Origin: Salinicola endophyticus
GTDB taxonomy: Bacteria; Pseudomonadota; Gammaproteobacteria; Pseudomonadales; Halomonadaceae
Direction of reading: 5' to 3'
Assembly: GCF_040536835.1 (NCBI RefSeq)
Contig: NZ_CP159578.1
Location: 124,001 to 188,000, forward strand
DNA: 64,000 nt
Shown piece after piece: positions 8,600 through 16,546 of the stretch. The first letter of the stretch is position 1, and each line of letters starts with the position of its first letter. The translations under genes were made by a program, and so were the position numbers. The notes below the pieces were generated by a model. That model did not search any database. It was not told the origin of the DNA and saw only the letters and a program-made list of their open reading frames with translations.

Positions 8600-9442
8600 A
8601 TGCAGGGCCATATCGGACGTCAGCTCCAGCAGCGCTTCGGCGAACTGGCACCGCAGGAGCGGCGTGTCGCCAGCTTCATTCTGGATCACTTCGAGGATCT
8701 CGCGATCTACAGCGCCGCCGATCTGGCGCGTCTCTCGGGGGTCTCCAAGGCCACCGTGACGCGGCTGTTCCGGCGCCTGGGCTACGCCGACTTCAAGGCG
8801 GTCAAGGCCCACGCCCGAGAGCTGCGCCACTTCGGCGTGCCGCTGGCGGCGGGCAGCGACGCCCTGGGTGAGGGCGCCGAGCGCTGTGCACGGCACCTGG
8901 CCCGCGAGCAGGAGAATCTGCAGCGCTGCCTCGACGGGCTCTCGGCGGCCAGCTTCGAGGCCGTGATCGACGCGCTCGACGCCGCGCCGCGGCTGGCAGT
9001 AGTGGGCTATCGCAACAGTTACCCGCTGGCGCTGCATCTGCGCCAGCAGCTACTGCAGTGCCGCCCCGGGGTGGCGCTGTGGCCGGCGCCCAATCAGTCG
9101 CTGGCCGAGGAGCTCGCCGAGCTCGATCCCGAGACCCTGGTGGTGCTGTTCGGCTTCCGCCGCCGGCCGCGGGTGTTCGAGGCGCTGATCGAGACCCTGG
9201 CGGCGCGCGGGCAGCGCTGTCTGCTGATCGGCGATGCCACCAGTGCGCGCTACGCCGAGCGTGTCACCTGGCGGCTCGAGTGTCCGCTGGACAGCGTCTC
9301 GGCCTTCGACAGCTACGCCGCGCCGATGAGCCTGATCTGCCTGCTGGTCAACGCCCTGCTGCACCGCCGGCTGGCATCGGGGCGGGCACGGATCGACGGC
9401 ATCACCGACCTGTATGAGTCGCTCGACGAGCTGGGCCCCTGA
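8600..9442 (+). CDS. RpiR/MurR family transcriptional regulator
   Basis: A 280-residue regulator with an N-terminal helix-turn-helix (residues about 1-77; DLARLSGVSKATVTRLFRRLG) and a C-terminal sugar-isomerase-like SIS domain (about 125-265). The SIS region starts at AVVGYRNSYPLALHLRQQL. The gene follows the amino-acid ABC operon in the same direction, so it probably controls that operon. The ligand is unknown: SIS domains usually bind phosphosugars but RpiR proteins next to amino-acid transporters are common. Confidence 0.88.
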   Translation: MQGHIGRQLQQRFGELAPQERRVASFILDHFEDLAIYSAADLARLSGVSKATVTRLFRRLGYADFKAVKAHARELRHFGVPLAAGSDALGEGAERCARHLAREQENLQRCLDGLSAASFEAVIDALDAAPRLAVVGYRNSYPLALHLRQQLLQCRPGVALWPAPNQSLAEELAELDPETLVVLFGFRRRPRVFEALIETLAARGQRCLLIGDATSARYAERVTWRLECPLDSVSAFDSYAAPMSLICLLVNALLHRRLASGRARIDGITDLYESLDELGP

Positions 9443-9447
9443 ACCCG

Positions 9448-9481
9448 ACTGCCGCCGCGCCGTCGACGCGGTGGCAGTTTT
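9448..9481. terminator. Terminator hairpin between convergent RpiR and YfcC-type genes
   Basis: ACTGCCGCCGCG (9448-9459) pairs with CGCGGTGGCAGT (9467-9478) with one G-U, followed by TTTT on the plus strand. It sits six bases after the regulator stop codon. Confidence 0.6.
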
Positions 9482-9494
9482 CGTACCCACCCTA
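9473..9494 (-). repeat. Terminus of a palindromic repeat element (GTACGAAAA class)
   Basis: Read on the minus strand, TAGGGTGGGTACGAAAACTG begins with the TAG stop codon of the YfcC-type gene and continues into the same end sequence found at 12131-12195. Only the end of the element is recognisable. Confidence 0.5.
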
Positions 9495-10931
9495 ACCCTG
9501 CCAGCCGCTGGCCTGGGCGAACAGCAACAGGGCCACGGCGATCGCCACCCAGGCGCCGAACAGCGGCAGGAAGAAGCGCACCCAGCGCTGCCACGGCACG
9601 CCGGCCAGGGCCAGGGTGGCCATGAAGTAGCCGGAAGTGGGGTAGAGGATGTTGCCGATGCCGTCGCCCAGCTGATAGGCGAGGACCGCGGTCTGGCGGG
9701 TCACCCCGAGCAGGTCCGAGAGCGGCGCCATGATCGGCATGGTCACCAGCGCCTGACCGCTGCCGGAGGGGACCACGAAGTTGAAGCCGAGCTGGGCCAG
9801 ATACATGCCCAGCGCCGAGAACAGCGTGGGCAGGCCGCCCACCGCGACCCCGAGGCCGTGGACCATGGTGTCGAGCACCTGGCCATCTTCCAGCACCACG
9901 GCCACGGCGCGGGCGATACCGGCGATCATGGCGCCGACCATCACGTCGCGGAAACCCTCGTTGAAGCCTTCGCAGATAGCATCGACCTTGAGCCCGGCGA
10001 TCAGGCCGACGACGATACCCATGACGATGAACAGCCCCGCCATCTCGAGCATGAACCAGCCCTGCCCGAGCACGCCGTAGACCAGCGCCGCGAAGAAGCC
10101 GAGGGCGGCCAGGATGGCGGCTTTCTGACGTCCGCTGGCGCGCGGCTTGTCGGCATCCAGCGCATGCTGGTAGTGGTGCCGCTTGGCGTGCTCTCCGGCG
10201 TCGTCGTCGAGCAGGCTGGCGCTGGCGTCGTCACGCACGCGGCGGGCGTAGCGCAGCACCCACACCACGGCCACCGCGAGCATGGCGACCAGCGCCACCA
10301 GGCGCAGGCCGAAGCCCGAATAGAGCGGCAGATGGGAGAGCTGCTGGCCGAGCCCGGTGTTGATCGGGTTGAGCACGCCGGCGGTGAAGCCGACAGTGGT
10401 GGCACACAGCGCGACCGCGGCGGCGACCACCGAGTCGAAGCGCAGCGCGATCATCAGCGGCAGGATCACCGGCACGTAGACCAGCGACAGCTCCTGGGTG
10501 CCGATCAGCGTGGCAATGACGGCGAACAGCGTCATCAGTACCGGAATCACCCACAGGCTGCGGCCGGCGAAGTGGCGGGTCAGGTTATCCACACCCAGTT
10601 CGATGATGCCGGTACGCCGCAGCACCGCGAACATGCCGCCGATGATCAGGGTGAAGAAGACCACCTGGCCGGCGCTCATCAGGCCGTTGGGGATCGCCAG
10701 CAGGAAGTCGGTCAGCCCGGTCGGCGTGGCGGGTACGTAGTGGAACGAGGCCGGGTCGATGGTGGTGCGTCCCGCTGGCCCTGGTACGCGCTCGTAGACG
10801 CCGGCGGGGATCAGATAGGTGGCGATGGCCGCGAGGACGATGAAGAGGAAAAGGATGGCGTAGATATGCGGTATATGAAACGATCGTTTCTTGTGCGAGC
10901 GGTCAAGATCCGCCTCGGATGATGGGCTCAT
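9492..10931 (-). CDS. YfcC family carrier (C4-dicarboxylate anaerobic carrier superfamily)
   Basis: A 479-residue inner-membrane protein with about 12 hydrophobic segments. It resembles YfcC/ArcD-like carriers: the N-terminal HIPHIYAILFLFIVLAAIATY helix, YVPATPTGLTDF, IGTQELSLVYVPVILP and the FVVPSGSGQALVTMPIMAPL block are characteristic. The substrate is unknown. Relatives are annotated for amino acids or dicarboxylates. It converges on the RpiR gene and diverges from allE, so it may move a product or substrate of nitrogen-compound breakdown. The stop codon TAG coincides with the start of a repeat-element end. Confidence 0.85.
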   Translation of the reverse strand: MSPSSEADLDRSHKKRSFHIPHIYAILFLFIVLAAIATYLIPAGVYERVPGPAGRTTIDPASFHYVPATPTGLTDFLLAIPNGLMSAGQVVFFTLIIGGMFAVLRRTGIIELGVDNLTRHFAGRSLWVIPVLMTLFAVIATLIGTQELSLVYVPVILPLMIALRFDSVVAAAVALCATTVGFTAGVLNPINTGLGQQLSHLPLYSGFGLRLVALVAMLAVAVVWVLRYARRVRDDASASLLDDDAGEHAKRHHYQHALDADKPRASGRQKAAILAALGFFAALVYGVLGQGWFMLEMAGLFIVMGIVVGLIAGLKVDAICEGFNEGFRDVMVGAMIAGIARAVAVVLEDGQVLDTMVHGLGVAVGGLPTLFSALGMYLAQLGFNFVVPSGSGQALVTMPIMAPLSDLLGVTRQTAVLAYQLGDGIGNILYPTSGYFMATLALAGVPWQRWVRFFLPLFGAWVAIAVALLLFAQASGWQG

Positions 10932-11240
10932 GGACGCTTCGTCCTCTCTGTCGTGTTGCTGTTGTGATGTCCGGTCTAACCGGCGGAGAGCGGTTGACTG
11001 CGGCGTATGATGCCGCCCCCGGTTTATCCTTGTGGTGACGCCCTGGGCGTGCCCGAGACGCGGGGCCGTTCGGACCCGATCGATAGTTTCACAACTCGAT
11101 GGCCGCGAAAAGCCCTCTTCCGTTACGCTGGTTTCATTGGCGTTTCACGCGCGTTTGCTTGATGTTTCACGGGCCTGTGCCGGCCCGGGGCTCGGTTGCG
11201 AGTCGCCCGGGTGACACCGTGCCTTCACCGAGGAGGACCC
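10932..11240. other. Divergent promoter region between YfcC-type carrier and allE
   Basis: A 309-base gap holding the two divergent promoters. Its notable content is an 11-bp periodic array at 11131-11174 and an additional GTTTCAC at 11086-11092. The allE ribosome binding site AGGAGG is at the right end. No small gene was supported. Confidence 0.6.
11131..11174. promoter_or_regulatory. Four consecutive 11-bp direct repeats beginning GTTT(CA)
   Basis: GTTTCATTGGC, GTTTCACGCGC, GTTTGCTTGAT and GTTTCACGGGC follow each other without gaps, 67-110 bases before the allE start. Direct repeats of 11 bp with a conserved 6-7 bp head are the layout used by OmpR/PhoB-type response regulators. Which regulator binds here is unknown. 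Confidence 0.5.
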
Positions 11241-12104
11241 ATGTCGCAATCCGATGCTCCCCGCGGCGCTCAGCCGCCACGCCGCTACTACGCCCCGCAT
11301 GGCGGTCTGCCGCCGCAGAGCCAGCTGATCCATGACCGCGCGGTGTTCACCGAGGCCTACGCGGTCATCCCCAAGGGGGTGATGAGCGATATCGTTACCA
11401 GCTACCTGCCGCACTGGGAGAAGACCCGGCTGTGGGTGCTGGCGCGCCCGCTCTCCGGCTTCGCCGAAACCTTCTCCCAGTCGATCATGGAGGTCGCCCC
11501 CGGCGGCGGCAGTCAGCGTCCCGAGCTGGACCCGGAGGCCGAGGGCGTGCTGTTCGTGGTCGAAGGGGAGATGACCCTGACCCTGGCCGGCCAGGCGCAT
11601 GTCATGACCCCGGGGGGCTACGCCTACCTGCCGCCGGGGTGCGACTGGCAGCTGCACAACCACGCCGCCGAGGCGGTGCGCTTTCACTGGATCCGCAAGG
11701 CTTATGAGGTCGTCGAGGGGGTGGAGGTGCCGCCGGCCTTCGTCACCAACGAGCAGGAGATCGCGCCGACGCCGATGCCGGATACCGACGGCCGCTGGGC
11801 GACCACACGCTTCGTCGACCCTGCCGACCTGCGCCACGACATGCATGTGACCATCGTCACTTTCCAGCCGGGCGGGGTGATTCCGTTCGACGAGACCCAC
11901 GTGATGGAGCATGGCCTCTATGTGCTCGAGGGGCGCGCGGTCTATCACCTCAATCAGGACTGGGTCGAGGTCGAGGCCGGAGACTTCATGTGGCTGCGCG
12001 CCTTCTGCCCGCAGTCCTGCTATGCCGGCGGGCCGGGGCCCTTCCGCTATCTGCTCTACAAGGACGTCAATCGGCAGATGCCGCTGCGGCTGTCACGCCG
12101 CTGA
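11241..12104 (+). CDS. allE: (S)-ureidoglycine aminohydrolase (bicupin)
   Basis: A 287-residue bicupin that converts (S)-ureidoglycine to (S)-ureidoglycolate and ammonia, after allantoate deimination. Two cupin halves are visible: GVLFVVEGEMTLTL with YAYLPPGCDW in the first and FDETHVMEHGLYVLEGRAVYH in the second, the latter with the metal-binding Glu/His set. The start at 11241 is chosen because AGGAGG lies five bases upstream, while the longer frame from 11196 begins before this site. It fits between allantoinase (puuE) and ureidoglycolate lyase (allA) elsewhere in the window. Annotation pipelines sometimes label this family allantoicase-bifunctional, but nothing here supports that. Confidence 0.9.
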   Translation: MSQSDAPRGAQPPRRYYAPHGGLPPQSQLIHDRAVFTEAYAVIPKGVMSDIVTSYLPHWEKTRLWVLARPLSGFAETFSQSIMEVAPGGGSQRPELDPEAEGVLFVVEGEMTLTLAGQAHVMTPGGYAYLPPGCDWQLHNHAAEAVRFHWIRKAYEVVEGVEVPPAFVTNEQEIAPTPMPDTDGRWATTRFVDPADLRHDMHVTIVTFQPGGVIPFDETHVMEHGLYVLEGRAVYHLNQDWVEVEAGDFMWLRAFCPQSCYAGGPGPFRYLLYKDVNRQMPLRLSRR

Positions 12105-12130
12105 GTCCAAGGCCCGGGCCTGGCGTCCAT

Positions 12131-12195
12131 CACTTCAGCGCCGATTGACTTAGCGCCGTATTGCCGAGCGCAGGCAGTTTTCGTACAGACCCTAG
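12131..12195 (-). repeat. Truncated palindromic repeat element (GTACGAAAA class)
   Basis: On the minus strand the sequence starts CTAGGGTCTGTACGAAAACT and continues into the shared core GCCTGCGCTCGGCAATACGG, matching the left half of the copies at 33867 and 37531 but with a different end. The TAG of its first four bases is the stop codon of the D-amino-acid dehydrogenase. The right half is missing. Confidence 0.7.
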
Positions 12196-13526
12196 CGCTC
12201 GCGGCCGAAGCGCGTCAGGCGATAGGGCGCGAACGCTGGCAGGTCGTGCGCTGCGCTCGGGTTGTCGGTGGCGATGTCGTTCTCGCCTGAGCGCGCCAGC
12301 GCGGCGATCATCTCGGCGCTGATCGCCGCCTGGGTCAGCCCCAGGTGCTGGTGGCCGAACGCCAGCAGCACGCGGCCGCCGCGGGCACGGTCGATGATCG
12401 GCAGGGAGTCCGGCAGCGAGGGGCGAAAGCCCATCCAGGTGCTGGCGTCGGTGATGTCGAGCTCCTGCTTGAACAGCCCCTTGCTGAGACGGTGCAACTG
12501 CCAGGCCCGCTCCAGGTTGGGCGGGCGTTCGAGCCCGGCGAACTCCACCGTGCCGGCCAGGCGCAGGCCGTCGGGCAGCGGCGTCATGATGAAGCGGCGT
12601 TCGAAGGCGGTGACCGCGAACGGCAGCCGTGCCGACTCCCGCGGCAGCATCAGGTGGTAGCCGCGCTCGGTGTCCAGCGGTACGCGGACGCCGGTCAGCG
12701 CCTCTGTCAGTGTGGCCGAGTGGGCGCCGCAGGCGATCAGCACGCGGGCGGCCCGCAGCGTGCGCTGCGCGGTGGTCAGCGTCACGCCATCCGCCGATGT
12801 TCGACCGTCTTGCACCCGTTCGCGAACGAAGTTCACGCCTTCGCGCCGCGCCGCCTCGGCCAGGGTTTCCACCACCCGCAGCGGATTGAGGAAGTGGCCG
12901 GTGGCGGGAAAGAAGAGCCCGCCGCGCAGGCGTGGCGAGAGTGTCGGCGCCGCGGCATGGAGCTTGGTGGCGTCCCACGGCTCCACCGGCACCCCCTGCG
13001 CCCGGGTGCGCTCGGCCAGCGCCGTCAGCAGCGCCAGCGAATCCGGCTTCTCGTAGGCCAGTACCGAGCCCTGCTGGTGCAGCAGGGTGGCGGCGTCCAC
13101 CGAGGCCAGCAGCCGCTGCCAGGCGCCCAGGCTGGCGCCATTTAGCGCGCCGAGCCCGGCCACGCTGGCGCGATAGGGCGCCGGGCGCAGGTTCCACAGC
13201 AGGCGCGCGAACCACGGCAACCCGCGCGGCAGGTGGCGCCAGTCCAGGCGCAGCGGGCCCAGCGGGTCGAGCAGCATGCACGGCAGGCGCTTGAGGATAC
13301 CGGCATCGGCGATGGGGAAGACCTGCTCGGTGGCCAGATGGCTGGCATTGCCGAAGGAGGCCCCCATGCCCGGCGGCTGCGGATCGAGCACCAGCACGCG
13401 CTGGCCCTGGCGTGCCAGCGCCAGCGCACAGCAGACGCCGACGATGCCCGCGCCGATCACGGCGATATCGGCATCCGCCGAGACCGGGGCATCCAGCGAG
13501 GCAGTGGCGGAGGGAAGCGTGGGCAT
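12192..13526 (-). CDS. FAD-dependent D-amino-acid dehydrogenase (DadA family), probable D-hydroxyproline dehydrogenase
   Basis: A 444-residue flavoprotein of the DAO superfamily. The dinucleotide-binding motif ADIAVIGAGIVGVCCALALA is at about residues 19-38, followed by the GMGASFGNASHLATEQVFP segment typical of DadA-like enzymes. The C-terminal GFRPSLPDSLPIIDRA and FGHQHLGLTQAAISAEMI blocks are family signatures. D-amino acids are oxidised to keto or imino acids with electrons passed to quinone. A 13-bp site in its promoter is shared with the 4-hydroxyproline epimerase gene, so D-hydroxyproline (giving pyrroline-4-hydroxy-2-carboxylate) is the best substrate guess. General D-amino acids such as D-alanine are the alternative. 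Confidence 0.88.
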   Translation of the reverse strand: MPTLPSATASLDAPVSADADIAVIGAGIVGVCCALALARQGQRVLVLDPQPPGMGASFGNASHLATEQVFPIADAGILKRLPCMLLDPLGPLRLDWRHLPRGLPWFARLLWNLRPAPYRASVAGLGALNGASLGAWQRLLASVDAATLLHQQGSVLAYEKPDSLALLTALAERTRAQGVPVEPWDATKLHAAAPTLSPRLRGGLFFPATGHFLNPLRVVETLAEAARREGVNFVRERVQDGRTSADGVTLTTAQRTLRAARVLIACGAHSATLTEALTGVRVPLDTERGYHLMLPRESARLPFAVTAFERRFIMTPLPDGLRLAGTVEFAGLERPPNLERAWQLHRLSKGLFKQELDITDASTWMGFRPSLPDSLPIIDRARGGRVLLAFGHQHLGLTQAAISAEMIAALARSGENDIATDNPSAAHDLPAFAPYRLTRFGRER

Positions 13527-13596
13527 GGGCAGGCGTCTCGCGGTGGGTAGCGCGCCGATGACTCGTCCCGGCGCACATCACGATAATGATTTTGTA

Positions 13597-13610
13597 GATT
13601 GTATAAAATC
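13597..13610. promoter_or_regulatory. Operator-like site GATTGTATAAAATC
   Basis: It lies 71 bases upstream of the dehydrogenase. Thirteen of its bases (ATTTTATACAATC on the minus strand) recur exactly in front of the hydroxyproline epimerase at 21818-21830. The TTGTATA half resembles FCD-GntR operators, and the GntR gene lies next door. Confidence 0.6.
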
Positions 13611-13741
13611 CATCATGCCCGCCGCCGGGGCGCTTGTCGATGGCTATCGCCGGCGGTGCGCAGGGGGCACGGGGCGGTGCGCAGAGAGTGCGGGCGATGT
13701 CGTCGACGCTAGCGCCAGCGGATGACAGGGGCGTCTTGTGC

Positions 13742-14404
13742 TCAAGCCTCGCCGGCCAGATTGCGCTCGAGCACCGCAACGATGCCCTCGCAGGCATCGA
13801 GGATATGCCGTTCGAGAACCTGGCAAGCGCCCGCGGCGTCTCCCCGACGGGCGAGATCGAGCAGCGCGTGGTGTTCGCGCTCGGCTTTCTCGATCTGGCG
13901 GGTGTAGAGCAGCTGCATGCGGATGTAGCGATCCGACTTGGTGTTGAGCTGCGCGATCATCGCCATCGCTTCGGGCAGCTCGGCGGGGGCGTAGAGGGCG
14001 CGGTGAAAGGCGAAGTTGAAATCGCTCCAGTGATCGATCTGGCGGCCGGCATTCAGGGCGGCGTCGTAGTCGCTCAGGATGGTCTCGGCCTGTGCCAGAT
14101 CCGCTGGGGTCAGACGCGGGATGGCACGTTCGAGCACGTAGCCCTCGACCAGCACGCGCAGGTCGAACAGCTCGCGGATCTTGGCCACCGACAGCTCGGT
14201 GGTGAAGGCGCCGCGGTGGGCGTGGAACTCGACCAGGCCTTCGGCTTCCAGGGTCAGCAGTGCCTCGCGTACCGGAATCCGGCTGACGCCGTAATCCTTG
14301 GCCAGGGCATCCTGGCGCAGTTGGGTACCGCCGCTGAACTCGCCGCCGAGAATGCGTTGGCGCAGGTCGTCGGCGACGTACTGGGCCCGGGTCTTGAATG
14401 GCAT
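13742..14404 (-). CDS. GntR family regulator, FCD (FadR C-terminal) subfamily
   Basis: A 220-residue regulator. The N-terminal winged helix spans about residues 1-75 (YVADDLRQRILGGEFSGG, then YGVSRIPVREALLTLEAEGLV). An all-helical FCD ligand domain follows, with the metal-binding His/Asp pattern (DFNFAFHRALY). It is the only GntR gene in the window. A TTGTGTACAA site 31 bases before its start suggests autoregulation. Its place between the D-amino-acid dehydrogenase and the sugar-type ABC operon makes it the candidate regulator of the hydroxyproline genes, and possibly of the transporter. The effector is unknown. Confidence 0.88.
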   Translation of the reverse strand: MPFKTRAQYVADDLRQRILGGEFSGGTQLRQDALAKDYGVSRIPVREALLTLEAEGLVEFHAHRGAFTTELSVAKIRELFDLRVLVEGYVLERAIPRLTPADLAQAETILSDYDAALNAGRQIDHWSDFNFAFHRALYAPAELPEAMAMIAQLNTKSDRYIRMQLLYTRQIEKAEREHHALLDLARRGDAAGACQVLERHILDACEGIVAVLERNLAGEA

Positions 14405-14434
14405 GATATGGGGACTACGTGGGGATTTTGCATA

Positions 14435-14444
14435 TTGTGTACAA
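14435..14444. promoter_or_regulatory. TTGTGTACAA operator-like site upstream of the GntR gene
   Basis: An imperfect palindrome 31 bases upstream of the GntR start, close to the FCD-GntR consensus. It probably serves autoregulation. Confidence 0.45.
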
Positions 14445-14540
14445 ATGCCCCGGTGGCGTCTATTCGTTACCGGGACAAGGGCCCGGGACTTGGGGCTCGG
14501 TGCGAGGTGTAAGCCGCGAGCGCCGGCGCGCGGCGAGGGA

Positions 14541-15515
14541 TCAGGCCGCTGCCGCGCCGCGCGGCGTTCCCAGCCGCAGCAGCGCCTTCTGCAGCACGAT
14601 GAAGACCAGCAGCAGCACGCCGATGGCGATTTTGGTCCACCAGCTCGAGAGCGTGCCGTCGAAGACGATATAGGTCTGGATCAGACCCATGGTCAGCACC
14701 CCGAACAGGGTTCCGAACACATAGCCGGCGCCGCCGCTGAGCAGGGTGCCGCCGATCACCACGGTGGCGATCGCGGTCAGCTCGGTGCCGACCGTCGCCA
14801 GCGGATAGCCGGAGCCGGTGTAGAGCGCGAAGACGATACCGCCGAGGCCCGCCATCAGCCCCGAGAAGGCGTAGATCATCACCGTGGTGCGCCCGACCCG
14901 GCTGCCCATCAGCCGCGCGGTCTGCTGGCCACCACCGAGGGCGAACACATTGGCGCCGAAGCGGGTGCGGTGGGCGACCACGTGCCCCACCACGAAGGCC
15001 AGCAGCATGATTATCCCGATCAGCGTCAGCCGCCCCTTGCCCGGCATCAGCCAGTAGGTGCCCTGCAGGGTGTCGAAGAAGGGGTGATCGATCGCCACCG
15101 AGTCGATGGTCAGCATGTAGGCCGCGCCACGGGCGAGGAACATCCCGGCCAGGGTGACGATGAACGGCGGCATGCCCAGGCGGTGGATGAGTGCGCCCAT
15201 GGCCGCGCCGAAAGCGGTGGTCAGGGCCAGCAGCAGGGCGAAGACGACCAGCGGATGCAGCCCGGTGTCGCGCAGCATGACCGCGATGAAGACTCCGGAG
15301 AAGGCGATCACCGCGCCCACCGAGAGGTCGATGCCGCCGGACAGGATCACTACCGTCATGCCGACCGCGACGATGCCCAGATAGGCGTTGTCGGTCAGCA
15401 GATTGCCGGCCACCCGGGTGGAGAGCATGTAGGGAAACTGCACGTAGCAGATGGCGTAGGCGATGACGAAGATGGCGATGGTTGCCAGCAGCGGATAGCG
15501 CCGGGGATTGATCAT
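14541..15515 (-). CDS. Sugar-type ABC transporter permease (YjfF-like)
   Basis: A 324-residue inner-membrane permease of the RbsC/YjfF family. MINPRRYPLLATIAIFVIAY opens the protein, and the family motif GMTVVILSGGIDLSVGAVIAF is intact. The start at 15515 overlaps the preceding permease stop as ATGA. It is the last gene of a four-gene operon whose order (binding protein, ATPase, permease, permease) matches E. coli ytfQ-ytfR-ytfT-yjfF, the galactofuranose importer. The cargo here is unproven, as no sugar kinase or isomerase is adjacent. Confidence 0.88.
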   Translation of the reverse strand: MINPRRYPLLATIAIFVIAYAICYVQFPYMLSTRVAGNLLTDNAYLGIVAVGMTVVILSGGIDLSVGAVIAFSGVFIAVMLRDTGLHPLVVFALLLALTTAFGAAMGALIHRLGMPPFIVTLAGMFLARGAAYMLTIDSVAIDHPFFDTLQGTYWLMPGKGRLTLIGIIMLLAFVVGHVVAHRTRFGANVFALGGGQQTARLMGSRVGRTTVMIYAFSGLMAGLGGIVFALYTGSGYPLATVGTELTAIATVVIGGTLLSGGAGYVFGTLFGVLTMGLIQTYIVFDGTLSSWWTKIAIGVLLLVFIVLQKALLRLGTPRGAAAA

Positions 15516-16546
15516 GAGCTCGCCCGCTCTTTTTTCGCCGCCGGGGCAGGGTAGCGCTGGCGTGTCAGGCGCGCGGCCATCCGCTTCAGGTCGCCCGCCA
15601 GCAGGGGCGACTGCAGCACCAGGATGGCGACCACCAGCGCGGCCTTGATGACCAGATTGTATTCGGTGGGGAAGCCCGCCAGCAGGATGCCGGTATTGAT
15701 GGTCTGGATGATCAGCGCGCCGATCACCGCCGCCGGGATCGAGAAACGCCCGCCGAGCAGCGAGTTGCCGCCGATCACCGTGGCCAGGATGGCGTCCAGC
15801 TCCAGCCACAGCCCGGCGTTGTTGGCATCCGCCCCGCGAATGTCGGCGGTGGTGACGATCCCCGCCAGCGCCGCACACAGGCCCGAGATCATGTAGACCG
15901 CGAGCAGGATGACGCGGGCATTGATCCCGGTCAGCGCACTGGCACGGCGATTGACGCCCACCGCTTCGATCAAGAGCCCCAGCGCGGTGCGCCGCACCAC
16001 CACCACGCTCAGCGTCGCCGCCGCCAGCCATAGCCAGACCGGCACCGGGATGCCGAGCAGGTGGCCGGAACCGAGAAAGCTGAACCCCGGCAGGTTGAAG
16101 GTCAGGATGCGCCCTTCGGTGATCAGCTGGGCGATACCGCGTCCGGAGATCATCAGGATCAGGGTGGCGACGATCGGCTGGATGCCGAGGAAGGCGATCA
16201 GACAGCCGCTGAACAGCCCCGCGCACAGACCGGCGGCCAGCGCCAGGCCCAGCGCCCAGAGCAGCCCGTGGCCGGCGACGATGGCCGCGGCGGCGACCGC
16301 ACCGGTGATCGCCATGACCGTGCCCACCGAGAGATCGATACCGCCGGTGGCGACCACCAGGGTCATGCCGATCGCCAGCAGCGCTACCGGCGCACCGCGC
16401 TTGAGCACGTCGATCACCGGCCCGATCAGCCGCCCGTCGCTGTAGTGCAGCTGCAGGAAGTCGGGGAATACCGCACTGACCAGCGCCACCAGCACGGCCA
16501 GGGTGATCAGCTGTGGCAGCACGCGTTTCACGCCGGCGGGCATCAT
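15512..16546 (-). CDS. Sugar-type ABC transporter permease (YtfT-like)
   Basis: A 344-residue permease of the RbsC family with about ten hydrophobic helices. GMTLVVATGGIDLSVGTVMAI is the conserved loop, and NNAGLWLELDAILATVIGG is typical of YtfT-like members. It overlaps the ATPase gene and the downstream permease by four bases at each end, indicating translational coupling. With the YjfF-like subunit it should form a heterodimeric channel. Confidence 0.88.
   Translation of the reverse strand: MMPAGVKRVLPQLITLAVLVALVSAVFPDFLQLHYSDGRLIGPVIDVLKRGAPVALLAIGMTLVVATGGIDLSVGTVMAITGAVAAAAIVAGHGLLWALGLALAAGLCAGLFSGCLIAFLGIQPIVATLILMISGRGIAQLITEGRILTFNLPGFSFLGSGHLLGIPVPVWLWLAAATLSVVVVRRTALGLLIEAVGVNRRASALTGINARVILLAVYMISGLCAALAGIVTTADIRGADANNAGLWLELDAILATVIGGNSLLGGRFSIPAAVIGALIIQTINTGILLAGFPTEYNLVIKAALVVAILVLQSPLLAGDLKRMAARLTRQRYPAPAAKKERASS

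Noticed and set aside
13580..13595. GATAATGAT resembling half of a Fur box near the D-amino-acid dehydrogenase
   Set aside because: Only one half of the 19-bp Fur consensus is present and neither neighbouring gene concerns iron.
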